Origin: Lamellibrachia columna
Taxonomy: Eukaryota; Annelida; Polychaeta; Sabellida; Siboglinidae
DNA length: 64,000 nucleotides
Direction of reading: 5' to 3'
Assembly (NCBI GenBank): GCA_963662155.1
Contig: OY759261.1
Span: 9,442,479 to 9,506,478, forward strand
Shown here: one piece after another, positions 1 to 13,780 of the stretch
Layout: each line of letters starts with the position of its first letter
Position numbering within the stretch: the first letter of the stretch is position 1
Position numbers and translations under genes: made by a program
The notes under the pieces: generated by a model
Told to the model about the DNA's origin: nothing
What the model saw: only the letters and a program-made list of their open reading frames with translations
Databases searched by the model: none

Positions 1-253
1 GATGACGTTGCACATTACTGCCGTATAGCCAAATTTTGAAGACACGGGTTCATGAAATTATAAAAAGTTAAACAAATTATTTTGTTATGTTTAATGATGA
101 CAGCATAACATTTGCTTTTAATAAGTAATGTCCGTTAACTAATCAAACAACTTATTGTATCATTTAAGAGTCATTTGATTTTTTAGTATCCCAATAACTC
201 TGCTTGATGTGAACTATTATTACCATCACGTTGTTTTATATGTACCATTTTAG

Positions 254-1004
254 ACTGTTGATTTATTCATCAACTGATGGATCATCAACTGGTGGATCAT
301 CAACTGGTATCTGGAAGGTGAATCTGGATGGAAGTGGACACACTCAGATTGTGTCAACAAGTGTGAACGAGAAAATATATAGTGTATCCATAAACTACAA
401 CAGCAGCTGCAGCTGGTTGTGTTGGGGTAACTATGGTAAGTTGAACTCCTGTCTCTGATACACTGAGAACTTACACCGGAAACACTATTAAATAATTAGT
501 ATTTATTTTAAATTCCAATGTGTTTCTTCTTCATTAAAACTTGAAGATCGCTTGCAACGTATTCACACCAATGGTGTTTTTTTTTTGGTATAGTGAGTCC
601 ACAAGAGGTTATATTTTATCCTGGTTGGGATCTGTTGCTTTCCTTAGCATAGGTGACCCAATTATATATTATAATATAATACAAAACTGAAGTCCCACTA
701 AAGTAGTAATTTTAGGAACAAATAAATTATGCCTGTGTGCGTGTGTACATGCACGCGAACGTGGGTATGTGCTTTCATATATGCCATGATAGCAAAATTA
801 CCTGGATGTGCTCAAAGTTAGCACCCATATGAACGGGCAAGGTGCATTAACCAAACGTAAATCAAGTAAAGGTATTGTATAAGTCATATCCTGTATATGT
901 CATCGATGCATTCATTCAAGTGAAGTATTAAGCCATTATTGCAATGTAAAATAGGATGTACAACATGTAAAATAGGATGTACAACTAATCATATCTGGTG
1001 TAGC

Positions 1005-1057
<53 letters not shown>

Positions 1058-2869
1058 GCTTTTAATTATTTTAAGACTATCCAACACAACAAATATTTAA
1101 TTTGGGAACTGACAATGCATAAATAAATAAACAACAAGAAACAGTCACTTACAATTAAAGTGAAACAGACTTTCAATTGCAAAACCAATTTAATTATTTA
1201 ACTAGCAAAAGTCATCTTCTGATTTGTATGTGTCATTTTCTATTTGCTCACTCTGCTTTACTGGATGTCAAACATCTTTGTTACAGACCAGAAGCATGTA
1301 CAGTGTTGTGACTACTTTGGCAACAACCCACACGTATACAATGTCACTGGCCTTCCAAGACCAGTAGCAGTTGAAAATGATGTTGCTTATTACTCACAAC
1401 GTAATCCATACAGGTAGTACACTTTGTAGATTAACTTCCCCTATTGAATTACTTTGAATTGTCTTCATTGGAAATATGTATTCTGTTAATTATTCAATGT
1501 ATTTCTATTTTGGGACAATTAGTTGTACCCCAAGTGGCTGTTCACTACAACAACATATAGGATCTCACAAAGGGGGGCCAAAAGGAAGCCAAAGTGGGAG
1601 GCCAAAGGGGAGGCCAAAAGAGGGGTCAAAGGAGGGGTCGAACTTAGTCACCCATTAGTCTACCAGGCCACCATGTAGTGGTACAACAGTTTGCATGCAA
1701 AACAAATAAAAAAGCCAAGGGGGACCATGGCCCCCTCCCTTTAATACGCCACTGGCTCGCATAGCAATAATTACATCAAATACTATACATGTAGTGTAAC
1801 CAAACTAGTGGCTATTTTATCCTGATGCCTGATTATTGGTTTGTTTTCTTGCAGAGTTGGTTCAATCCAACTGAAAACAGGACTCCATACCAGTCTCAAC
1901 ATGGGGTCTTATAATGACTACATGACCTACAGCATGGCATTTCTGCACGGGGAATGCAACATGCCAGGGCGGTCAGGTACAAGGAAGTATATTGATTATG
2001 TGTCAGTTTGAATTATTTAAGTTTTCTTGTTTTAGATTTCAACTCTGCTCTATATATATTTTTGCTTGCACTGCACTCCAGTCAGCGAGGGGTATACGAC
2101 ATTGACTGTGGATATATTAACTTGTTGCACATGTATTCTAGAATGACTTAATTCAGGAGTAGCAGGCAAAGACGTCACACATTAAAACGTCACAGCTGAT
2201 GCCACTCCAGTACAAACACTAAAGGGCGACATCCATCATCTCCTGGGTGGAGATGAACTGATCAATTAGTTCAGTGGCGTCACAGACAGGATGACGTACC
2301 AAGGTGACCAAGTCGTCAGTTGACAGTGGGCAATTGAGACGTTGACACCGTTTCTTTGGGGTAAGGACACATATGTGTATCCTCAGATTGATGTGACAAG
2401 TTCTAGCAGCATTATGTTTTATGATTTGTGACATCTCTTTTTCCACCCCCTTGGACCCTTGCAGGGTGGGACCATTGTTCTGACCTCTAAACGAATCATC
2501 CTGAACCATTCTCTCCCACTCTTGGCTGGTCACCTCTGCCCTTTCGATATATCTCTTACATAACATACACAGATGGTGTAGTAGTTTCCAAGAAAGAGCT
2601 GGTTGTCTGGGTTATAAATTAGGGCAACTTACAATATAATTGTCATGGAATCAGTAAATAGAAGTATATATATATTTGGTACATACATTTATTGCTTATT
2701 GTCATATGTCGTTTAAAATAAATGTATAATTACTGAGTTCCACATCCATGCGTTTGCATTGTCTTCATGTTACTTAATTAGGCATCATATGAACTGAATG
2801 AGGAATATCAGTATTATTGTGTAGTTATGATAACATTATAGTTCAATGATTATTCTGCTTTCAGAATGA
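254..2869 (+). CDS. 3' end of a YWTD / LDL-receptor class B-like beta-propeller gene (5' exons outside window)
   Basis: Four exons are inferred: 254-435, 1287-1413, 1855-1976 and a last one opening at 2865 with TGA at 2867-2869. Each internal edge has AG/GT (for example TTACAG before 1287, GTAAGT after 435). Phases 1, 2 and 1 match across every junction, which is strong support for real exons. The peptide has the rhythm of LDL-receptor class B blades: I-W-K-V-N-L-D-G-S-G near the start, then N-V-T-G-L-P-R-P-V-A-V-E, a typical strand pair ending a YWTD blade. In known proteins such blades form six-bladed extracellular propellers that bind ligands. Exon 254-435 contains a 15-bp unit repeated twice (coding S-S-T-G-G), a small in-frame expansion. 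The start lies left of the window and the incoming phase is 2. No full YWTD tetrad is visible, so the family call is inference. The stop right after the last junction could instead mean that a later exon is spliced differently. Confidence 0.55.
945..985. repeat. Short direct duplication
   Basis: A block of about 20 bp (GTAAAATAGGATGTACAAC) occurs twice back to back. It lies in the first visible intron of the beta-propeller gene. Confidence 0.7.
1007..1056. repeat. (AT)n microsatellite
   Basis: About 25 uninterrupted TA units inside the first visible intron of the propeller gene. Confidence 0.95.
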
Positions 2870-2931
2870 ACCAAGAGAGGACGGATGTGATCACTGAAAA
2901 CAGCACAATTTGGGTGGATGCACTATGACAG
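2865..2931 (+). other. Last predicted exon of the propeller gene, mostly 3' UTR
   Basis: The stretch is bounded by TTTCAG on the left and a GTATGT donor on the right. Reading in the phase carried from 1976 gives a stop after one codon. The good donor at 2932 implies that the transcript continues into untranslated exons. A candidate is 5394-5586, with TTGCAG before and GTAAGAG after. Confidence 0.35.
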
Positions 2932-3106
2932 GTATGTGGGACATTGTCGTGGATGTAAATATGATATATCTTTGAAGACAGGGGGCAAATAACAGGGGTA
3001 ACATTCCAGGAGATAAACAATCATGTATAGGCCTGTCACGATGCTTGCCTGTAGCTAATTGTAAAATTGTTTACCAGACGTTAGCATAAGTAGAATATCA
3101 TTGTCA

Positions 3107-3276
3107 CAGACTGCAATACAGGCAAGTAGAAGGTCCTTGTGTGAGAAAAAGCAGAACATGTTCCAGTAGTCACAGACTACAATACAGGCAAGTAGAAGAT
3201 CATTGTACGAGAGAAAGCAGAAGTTCCAGTAGTCATATACTATAATACAGGCAAGTATATGATAATTGTACCACAT
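3107..3276. repeat. Tandem repeat, about 66 bp x 2.5 copies
   Basis: The unit contains CAATACAGGCAAGTAGAAG and CCAGTAGTCA, starting at 3107, 3173 and about 3236. On the - strand it reads as a repeated L-L-A-C-I motif, which is a by-product of the repeat and not evidence of a protein. Confidence 0.75.
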
Positions 3277-4550
3277 AGGTAAATTAGGGAAGTGAAATAA
3301 CCAGAGAGGACGACAAGCACCCAGCAATGACCATGCTCAGTGAGAGCATAGAAGGTCGACTAGGCATGATGTTCTGAAAAGGTGGACACATTGAATAATG
3401 TCTCACAAGACCATCAGTGTTTTCATAACCACAACATATATACAAACTAGTTAGTTAGTAGAACATGTTGAGTTAGAAAAAACAAATTAGAACGAGCATA
3501 CATTATGTTTCAATAGTTTCAACCAAATCGCACATAGTTTTGGTGTTAAAGTATGTAAATAAAATATTCCATCCTAGCACATTTAATTGTTAGATAAATA
3601 CATAATATGATATAACAGCCATTACACGTCAAATTGTCAGATATTTGTCTTAATATAGATCTTCAAAATCATTTTACTTCACATTATTTAAATGCATTAA
3701 ACACCACATTGATGTAATCAAAGTAAATATAGGTTGGAATAAAACAAATCACTGCTAAGGTTATTCATTATTTTCATTTGCGTAACAAGCAGTGCAATTT
3801 ATTTCTAGTTCAAATATATTTATGTTAACATAAAATATATTTAGCTAGTGCAATTTATTTCTTGTTGCAGAAGTGTTAAAAAGTTGATTAATTAAATTGC
3901 AATTAACTCGAAATTATTAGATTACATTAATATCATACATTTCTTATATCAATTAAATTAACCTCCCAAATTCTTCAATTAAATTAAAAATTACTTTTAA
4001 TTAAATAAACAATAAAATCGTGTAGAAATGTTTATACATTTAAGACAATTATAAAATCACAAGACAACAATGTGTGTTGTCACCTTGTTGGAAAGAGATT
4101 TGCTCATACAATATTTACAATACATTTCTTTCAGGGGCATTTGATAACATTTTAAAAGTTGCAGATACTTGTTAAAATTAATTATGTTATGGCATGCTTT
4201 TGATTTAAGTTGTCTCTATAAAAAAGATATCAAGCTGAATCTACATTACCTTTATGTACATCACCCCATTAACAGTTATACGTACACTCGAACAAAATAT
4301 AGATTCATATGTCTAATGGCACCATAGATCCACTTGGTTGCAAGATGCCAGCCCCAAATGTTTACTTTAAACAACGATTTGCATCAACCAAGATTAGCCC
4401 TCAACTTATCACCCTACCATAGAACATTTTATTGTCTATGCTTTCCCTCCAATTCACAAGTGCCGGAATGACCAGCCCACCCCAGTTGGTACAGGGCATT
4501 TGTGCTCTGAGATGTTTTCCCTCCCTTTCACCCATGCCTTAGCCTGATCT

Positions 4551-4735
<185 letters not shown>

Positions 4736-5393
4736 AGGCTAGTGACTGGAATAGTGACGGCAAACCTTCTGAAAACTCCCGGATAACATGGCTGTGAACT
4801 ATCCAATAATATAAACTGCTAAATGAGCACTTAATTGAGAGTTAATTTGAATTGTTCAATTAATTTAAATTAACCCATTTTTGTAAAGTTAATTAATTAA
4901 ATTTAATTAAATTAGCCTTTCTGAAAATTGTATTATTAAATTCAATTGCTTAATTGAGTTAATTCAATTAACAATTGAAATTAATCCATACCTGGTGTCA
5001 AGTATATCGCTTTGGTGGTAGAACTACCACCTTTTCTTCAGTTTTTACAGAATCTCGTGATCTACTACTTTTCAACCCAAACCTACCATCACACTGTATT
5101 TAAGTTACACAAAATAAAATATGTTCATTTTTATTCCAAATATATTACCAAACCACGATTTCACTTCAAAACACCAGAAAAATAATTATGCAAATATACC
5201 CTAAATAAAAAAAAATATTCAACAAGGGAGAGCCCCCTTCCACACCTCAACCTCGCAACTGGGGCTCAAGGCCCCCTGTGCTAGATTTTTATCTACCCCA
5301 TCACACAATGAACAGTGGTAGATCTATGCCTCTTTGTACAATGTTACTTGGCAGCCCTGGAGTTGTAACAGTGTGAGTGATGTCATGTTGCAG

Positions 5394-5586
5394 AACCAGG
5401 CAGCAAGTTGGAGATCACAAACAGAAGAGACAAGTACCGCAGACTCAGTCCCAGCTGTCACAGACCGTGGTAGTTCCAACTCTCACAGACCGTGGAAGTC
5501 CCAACTGTCACAGCTGTCAAAGGACCAATGAGTAGAACATTCTCATAACACAAACTACAAGAAAGTCGAAATGGTGTCAAAGACAG
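5394..5586 (+). other. Possible spliced non-coding exon
   Basis: TTGCAG precedes 5394 and GTAAGAGT follows 5586, both good splice signals. The interior has two copies of a CTCACAGACCGTGG-like motif. It could be a 3' UTR exon of the propeller gene or part of a non-coding transcript. No conserved protein is visible. The next possible acceptor is TTGCTTCAG ending at 6240. Confidence 0.25.
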
Positions 5587-6739
5587 GTAAGAGTAAATGT
5601 CAAGTAAAAATTGGATACTCTACGTAATACAACACAGTAATGCAAATACATTAGTACATTTTCTGCTGTTGATTTATATTTTCCATTAACGATATTATGT
5701 TTAATGGTTACAGAGTTTCTCATATAAATTGTTTGAAGTTAAATACCATATAATTATGTTTGTCTTCAGAATTGTTATGATCAAATATCAAATATATTTC
5801 CAAATTATTCATGCAGATTCAACTAAAAACATCACATTGCCATTGGCACGGTTGTTCTAAATTATAATTATTTAAAAAAAGCAAATAACTGTTATGAAAT
5901 AAAAAACATTCACGGTAATAAGATCCACGGCTTTACACATATATACGATTATTATCTTCGTCAGTAAATATATTAATTCACAGCGATCTCGCAATGGGTT
6001 TTTGTAGAAAGAACCATTAGAAGAACCGAATGCAAGATCGCTATAAATTATTACATATAGTGACGAAAAGGTAATATGTATGTGTAAAGTCGTGAATTGT
6101 ATTACCATGAAAGTTTCTTATTTGGCTAAAAGTTGTTTTTATTAAAATAATTATAACTTGCAGAAACTGTGTCAGTGGCACTTTAGACCAGTTGTTCAAT
6201 AAAATGAACGAGTCACTCACAATGCTATCATATTGCTTCAGCTGAACTGCCTTGACCGTGGAAGCACAGAGATACGACAGAGGCAACACACACACACATG
6301 CCACAAAACATATCAACACAACTCAGACACGGACCATTTCACAGAACATATCAACACAACTCATACACGGATCACTTCATACATGCAAGACGTCTACGCC
6401 ACTTGGTCAAAAGACAAGAACTACTTCACCGAATCAAAGAAGATGTAATATCATTTGAGAAGACAAATATGTCACGTCTTAAAAATACAGAAACCACTTA
6501 CACAATTTATTATCGTTGCTCAAAAACTGATCAAGCTACTTAAATTCAGTACTGAGGCTCTGGTGATGAACCTCTGCAAGAATCATACATGCGATACATG
6601 TATATAATCGTGGCGTGATTAGGTGAAATAACAACAGGACACGCTTCTACTTCTACTTCGTTAACTGGCAGAGTCCACAAATCAGAATATTTACGCCAAT
6701 AGTAGTATAGAGAATAAGATCACCAGCTCTGTCAGTCCA
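5587..6739. other. No gene seen; one 38-bp duplication
   Basis: AT-rich. The only structure is a 38-bp imperfect tandem duplication at 6307-6382 (AACATATCAACACAACTCA in both halves). Several overlapping short open frames around 6233-6543 exist because the duplication lacks stops. Confidence 0.5.
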
Positions 6740-6957
6740 CAACAGGTTTTATCCATTTCACTGTGTGGGGTATTTTACTTCCAATGGCATACACACCAGA
6801 TAGAAGGGACCAACAGTTTTGCTGTTTTACTGTCTCTTCCGAAAGACACAAGCAAAGTGGGGTGAACGAAGTTTCCCAAGCTTCGAAACGGCGGAGGTGG
6901 TTTTGAACCCTCGACTGAAAATCTGACTCTCTACTTTTCGACCACCGCGCCCCAACT
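6740..6957 (-). mobile_element. tRNA-derived SINE
   Basis: Read on the - strand, the element starts with GGGGCGCGGTGGTCGAAAAG, a tRNA-like head with an A-box-like sequence. About 30 bp further on is GGGTTCAAAACC, a good RNA polymerase III B box. The tRNA-like part cannot fold into a normal functional tRNA throughout (no proper acceptor stem closing), and a unique body follows, containing GGAAGAGAC and CTTCTATCTGGTG. This head-plus-body design is that of a SINE. Such elements are transcribed by polymerase III and move with LINE machinery. The 3' end near 6740 is approximate. Confidence 0.65.
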
Positions 6958-6963
6958 ATGCTG

Positions 6964-7149
6964 CAACAAACAAGAAGAACAATGACATTTTGACAGTCCC
7001 AGAGATTCACGGGAACACTTGTGATTGCCTCAATGGCTGTGTGAACAATAACAACTGGACACATTGCAACAAACAAGGAGAACAATGTAATTGTGACAGT
7101 CACAGAGATTCACATAAACACTTGTGATGGCCTTGATGGCTGTTTGAAC
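6964..7149. repeat. 103-bp tandem duplication
   Basis: Copies start at 6964 and 7067 (CAACAAACAAGAAGAACAATG and CAACAAACAAGGAGAACAATG). The second copy runs into the 25-bp minisatellite, whose unit resembles part of it. Confidence 0.85.
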
Positions 7150-7394
7150 ACTGTGACAGTCACTTTGTGTGAACACTGTGAGAGTCACTCTGTGTGAACA
7201 TTGTAACAGTCACTTTGGGTGAACATTGTGACAATCACTATGTGTGAACATTGTGATATCCGCTCTGTGTGAACATTGTGACAGTCACTATGTGTGAACA
7301 ATGTGACAGTCACTCTGTGTGAACATTGTGAATGTAACTATGTGTGAACATTGTGACATTCATTCTGTGTGAACATTGTGACAGTCATTCTGGG
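7145..7394. repeat. 25-bp minisatellite, 10 units
   Basis: Exactly ten 25-bp units of the type TGAACATTGTGACAGTCACT plus CTGTG, with scattered single-base differences. The unit appears to be derived from the GTGACAGTCAC and TGTTTGAACA pieces of the neighbouring 103-bp repeat. Confidence 0.95.
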
Positions 7395-8607
<1,213 letters not shown>

Positions 8608-8894
8608 TTTGTTTCATTGCGGCCTAGTAGGTTCCCCACAGACTAATCTTTGTTTCATTGCGGCCTAGTAGGTTCCCCACAGACTAATCTTTGTTTCATT
8701 GCGGCCTAGTAGGTTCCCCACATACTAATCTTTGTTTCATTGCGGCCTAGTAGGTTCCCCACAGACTAATCTTTGTTTCATTGCGGCCTAGTAGGTTCCC
8801 CACATACTAATCTTTGTTTCATTGCGGCCTAGTAGGTTCCCCACAGACTAATCTTTGTTTCATTGCGGCCTAGTAGGTTCCCCACAGACTAATC
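8608..8894. repeat. 41-bp minisatellite, 7 perfect-length units
   Basis: Seven contiguous 41-bp units (core GCGGCCTAGTAGGTTCCCCA). They are identical except for one base: CACATA in units 3 and 5, CACAGA in the others. There are no unique spacers, so it is a minisatellite and not a CRISPR array. Confidence 0.97.
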
Positions 8895-9464
8895 TGACAC
8901 ACATTCCATTTTTGTTTTAAAAAGGTAAACAAATTACAGTTTGAAGCAGTGTGTACTTCATAACACAAACAAGTGCCCTATTCCCTATATTATGGCACCA
9001 TGGAATGTTTTGTATAGCACGAATAGGTGTCCCAGTTTCGATATTAATGAACGTCAACTAAGAATCCACCCCACACTATTTTCATCACAGTGAAGTAATG
9101 CTGCTGCTGTTACATCTTAGCAGACCGAAAGAATGTTACGAAGCCACCAATACAATGAATAGTAAACATTGAATTAGCTCTGGTTGTTATTGTTAAGCAT
9201 TTGTTGTGGAGTTGCATTTAAATTCACGACACATCTCACCCACTTTGACATTATCTCTGCTGTCGCCTGCTGCAGATGGAACAATGCAAATCATTTACCT
9301 ATGGAATTTCATGGATCACCCATATACCTTACAAATAGGCTCAACAGTCGTTTTATGGATGATTGTATTTGTTATAATTCATATTTAGATGGATTTGTAT
9401 TTGATGCTTACATTTTCATCATAGCAAAACATCCAGAAACAACACCAACTATCTGACTAACTGA
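8895..9464. other. No gene seen
   Basis: Unique AT-rich sequence up to the left edge of duplicated block A. Open frames at 9184-9456 have no recognisable homology or splice support. PON exon 7, which would be expected here by comparison with block B, is absent. Confidence 0.5.
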
Positions 9465-10049
9465 TTGACTGACTAATTAAGTAACTAAATCAGTAACTAG
9501 CTTACTAACTAACGTCCAATGTGATACCAATCGTCGTTTGATATTAACATGTTAAAACCGACAGAGCTGCCAGGTCAACTGCTATGTCTTCCATATTTGC
9601 AGAATCTTACCATCTATAGCTTTATTACATATAAAGCATTATTTCACCAGCGAAAGCGGCTCGAAGCCTTCATCTATCACCCTCACACCACGGAAAGCGA
9701 TAGATATCCCGTTTGTTGTGCGATGCTACTTAGCACCGCTGGATCTTACGAAAGGCGAGTTGTCAATGTCATATTGAAAAGTCGATCCAACAAAGTAACT
9801 GTTAACCATACATCAAACATTATCATGTCCCACGTTTTAAATTACAACACAGAAAGCTTGTAAGTGTATTTGTAACATTGTGGGAACAAAACGAAATATC
9901 AATGATATGGAACTTCCCAGAAAAGTGTTCGCAATGGTCACTATGCACAGAATAAGATATTCAGTTGATGATAAGTTGAGATATTAACTAGCAGACTTCA
10001 GAAAGAAGATATACAGTTGAAATACATTTATATAATATAATACAGCCGG

Positions 10050-10430
10050 CAGTTGAGCGGCAGACAACTTTATAAATAGTTTTCGTCCACTACGAAAAGG
10101 CCTTTGATTCCGCGCACCGAAGGGCCTTTGGAAAATCATGGAGAGCTACCAAATCTTACACAATATAATCTAAATTATTAAGAACCTAAACGCAGAGAGA
10201 GATTGTGCAGTGTCATATGAAGACAAGAAGATGGAGCAGGATTGGTCACGAGAAGACAAACTGGCGTAAAACAGTAGCACAAGACAGACAAGAATTGTGG
10301 TGGAAAACATGGAATTAAGCCGAATAGATGAAATAAGATAGAACGAACTGGGGAAAGAGCATTACAGCTTGATGGATGACTCTATCCGAAGAGGATATGT
10401 AAGATAAGGTAATGGAGTTGTTTAACCAAT
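10050..10430 (+). mobile_element. LINE reverse-transcriptase relic in block A
   Basis: The + strand reads F-V-H-Y-E-K-A-F-D-S, the conserved opening of a LINE reverse transcriptase domain, then jumps after a few dozen codons to a C-terminal LINE tail (W-G-K-S type). The same relic, with the same internal join, lies at 36200-36560 inside an intron of PON copy B. It was therefore present before the block duplicated. Several stops and frameshifts are present. Confidence 0.6.
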
Positions 10431-13400
10431 ATTGCAATGGGAGTGGAAATTGTATAAATTAATTAGTTTAATTCATATAGAAAAATAATACAGGCTTCTG
10501 AGGATAATTCACAGGTAAGGTATTGAAACAAATTCGGGATTGGCTCTAAAAGTGTCACTGTCACCCGTCGCGTTTATAGCACAAATACCTTACCTGCGTC
10601 AATGTCAAACTGTTATCCGATTCCCTGATGTAAACACTCAAACGTTTTCCGCCTAACTCCGACATGTATACGTATCTGCATCATGTTGCACGAAATTTAA
10701 TATATCATTTCTCAGTAAACTTTTAAGTAAAAACGAGAGATTCTTCAACGTCACTGACAGTCGGCGACGAGCAACACGAATCACGAGCAATGAATGAACC
10801 AACAAGTTCTGACATTACCACAGTTTGGTAGTTGCGGATGGATGAATAGTTTTGGTTTTCGTTCAGTTCCTTAACATTGATATCACACCTTATCGCTTCT
10901 AGTAATAGTGGCCGATAACACATTACTTCATTCATCAGAAATTATAATCCACAGGAATTAAATAAGATTTTTGTGAAATAATTATTGTTGCAATTGTCTT
11001 CTAGAAACTGCACTGAGTACATTTCAGAGTATGTTGATTAAATGAAACATACCACTATGTGTTGTACAATTCGGCAGTATTGGGAGAGCGAAAGCTTTAA
11101 CCGTAATAGTGGGAGGCGGAAGATTGAGGCGGAGTTCGCCAACAAAAACTTGAAGAGTTGGCAGGTTTAACATTTCTATGGACATTTCGATAATATTACA
11201 AATGTCATTCGAAAAAGCGCTTTCGAGGCAAGCTAAAGTTGTGGTTTTTGGTTTATACACTTATAAAAGTTGCTAAGCATACCCATTTGTAACTACAATT
11301 AATAAAATCAAACCATTTGATTACTCGCCAAATAAAAACATATGTGTATACACCTATTCCAATTTGTGTATACCGGCATAATTTAATACGTCACGCGTAG
11401 TCTGTATTGTCCGATTTTCGTAGAACTGCGCATGCGGCATCGGTCGCGCTGGTTAACATGTCACCCCTCGGTCAACCGGATAAATGACCGTAATCTTCTA
11501 ATTTTAGAACACATTCGAATAAACCATAACCATAACTTTTGTTTCGCTCTAATCATGGGCAACTCTGGATTGACAACAATACTGCGGACACCTACTTGCC
11601 ATCCGGGGATGTGTTTATACCATTCGGGCTGCTAATTCCTGCTAAGAGAATATGCCCCCTCCTGCCTTCGTAGAGGCCGACATTGCCAACACTGAGACCA
11701 CGAAAGAACTCAATAAAATCGCACTTGTAGTAGTTGGTGAAGTAGAAACAGTTTTCTCCCGTCGCCACGATGTCATTGGGGCTAAATGTGCACATGAAAA
11801 CAGCGATGACGTTGACATATTCATTCAGTTTGTTTAAACATTCGAAAAATCTCGAAAAACCATATGTACAGTGTCTACAGTTTTTTTTAAAACCCCTGTA
11901 AAAAGAAATCGACATTGTACTTACCAATACCGAAATGATTCAGAACATTTTAAAACACGAATTTACTACATTAAGCTGGATCGATTGCAGTCCGTTTATA
12001 GTACGTAGCAGCTTACCACAGCTGTTGACAGATTAACAATTGTGAATAGTTTACAAGGCGTTTGTTAATACTGACAAACGACATGGATTTTTAGAAACAC
12101 TGACTGCGTGATTGTCGGGTCGCTGTATGTCTGGATGTGGCTTCTCCACCGTAGCTTTTCCGTCCACACGAACATTGACAACAAATATGTAGATCACGTC
12201 TGGAAAACAAGTAATATAATGCCTCATGACAAATTATACAACAAACTGAATTCGACTGTTACATTGTGACTGAGAACATTACAACCCATTAATAAATAAC
12301 TAAGTAATCATATGTACAGGTTTTATATCCGGATATACGAAGCTATATAAATACACGTTTTTATTATTCGTAGAAAAATGCCCGTCCCCAGGATGGGATA
12401 ACTAGGTAGTTCATAGGTAGTTCATATCGAGATTGTTTAAGGGAACGTAAGCCGTATTACCAGAAACAAATGCGTCAATAACGTGATGCAATACCCGTTC
12501 GCATGAATTTAGACCCATGGATACTTGTGTTGGTATAGAATAGTAGAATATATTTTTTATTTTACTCCGACCTCGGGCCAATAGGTATGTGCGTGCTTTC
12601 TCTTTAAATTAATATAAACCGCCCAGATGGCGCTATCTACTCTCAAACGGTTTACGAACCAAAGTATTCGCAGAAAGAGCGCGTGGTTTATGTGACTGTT
12701 GGAAGGTAATGTTTTACGTAGCGGACATGAGAACCCTTTGTTTACGGGGTATTTCGAAAAGAAAAATATTTATTTCGTCGGTCGTAGATTAATACATAAT
12801 TACAAACATACGCTAGATCGATTATAGTTATTACTTGTTAAATGGCGGAACGCTAACGGCAACATATGGCCACAGCCAAATACAGTTCCAAATAATCTTA
12901 TGTTGCACAATGTCTTACTGGAGTTGCAGTCTTTCTAAATGCTGAGACCGGAAGGAGAGAATGTGGATATGTCGAGGTCGCCTACGATGTCAAGCGGGTG
13001 GGCCCCACGTCTTGGCTTCTTGAAGTCAAACAGGAATATTTCGCCTCGACTTTCTGCGGCAAATCCATGTCCAACAACAGAGACGAGCTTAGGTTACAGA
13101 CAACTTTCTTTCTTTATGTCTCTCTGCTACGGCCTCAACGTTTTTTCAATTATCTTCGTCGTCGATATCTACGTTGTCGACGATTGTATTGACACTGAAA
13201 GCGGTTATCGTTGTCGTCGTCCACGTCGTCGACTTTAGTATAGCATCGTATTATTAATACCCAACACAAACGGCCACAGGAACTTACCGATGTGATGAAC
13301 GCAAGTCCATTCGGTAGCACCTGGATGTCTTCAGAGCCTTTACCTAGTAGACACGGACACACATTATACCGAAGCTGTACTAGGTTTGATACCGCGCATA

Positions 13401-13526
13401 CAACCATGAAATAATAAACGACATCATGTATCTCTTTTGACTGGATACAATGTGCGACATTAATTAGATAATGTGAACGGTCAACCGTGCTTATAAACTG
13501 AATAATTATTATGTTGGTTCTTTTTT

Positions 13527-13533
<7 letters not shown>

Positions 13534-13582
<49 letters not shown>
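13534..13582. repeat. (AT)n microsatellite
   Basis: About 24 AT units in the first intron of PON copy A. The matching introns of copies B and C lack it, so it expanded after duplication. Confidence 0.95.
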
Positions 13583-13585
<3 letters not shown>

Positions 13586-13684
13586 AAGGCCAAATTAACA
13601 ATTCCAGCAAGCCACTGATGTAATTAATCTTACTTTAACTTAATTTTAATTATGTAAGTTTACATATGCAATTAACACGTGTCA

Positions 13685-13693
<9 letters not shown>

Positions 13694-13761
<68 letters not shown>

Positions 13762-13780
13762 CATACATACATACATACAT
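13694..13780. repeat. (AT)n then (CATA)n microsatellite
   Basis: About 32 TA units followed by six CATA units, close to the exon 1 donor of PON copy A. Copy C carries (ACGC)n at the equivalent place. Confidence 0.95.

Noticed and set aside
6890..6957. Functional tRNA gene on the - strand
   Set aside because: A and B boxes are present but no closing acceptor stem, and a SINE body follows.
8608..8894. CRISPR-like array
   Set aside because: Units are contiguous with no variable spacers and the genome is eukaryotic; it is a minisatellite.
11024..11260. - strand open frame shared with 37209-37439
   Set aside because: It is conserved between blocks only because the PON intron 5-6 was duplicated. 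The reading frame is not kept and it does not match PON; exon 6 lies further left.
12939..13238. + strand open frame of 99 codons
   Set aside because: It is antisense to PON exon 3 of copy A and its intron; the - strand has homology and splice sites.
13288..13379. A longer PON exon 2 using the acceptor CCTAG at 13380
   Set aside because: The acceptor at 13344-13345 gives a peptide that aligns to PONs without an insertion and has the same form in all three copies.
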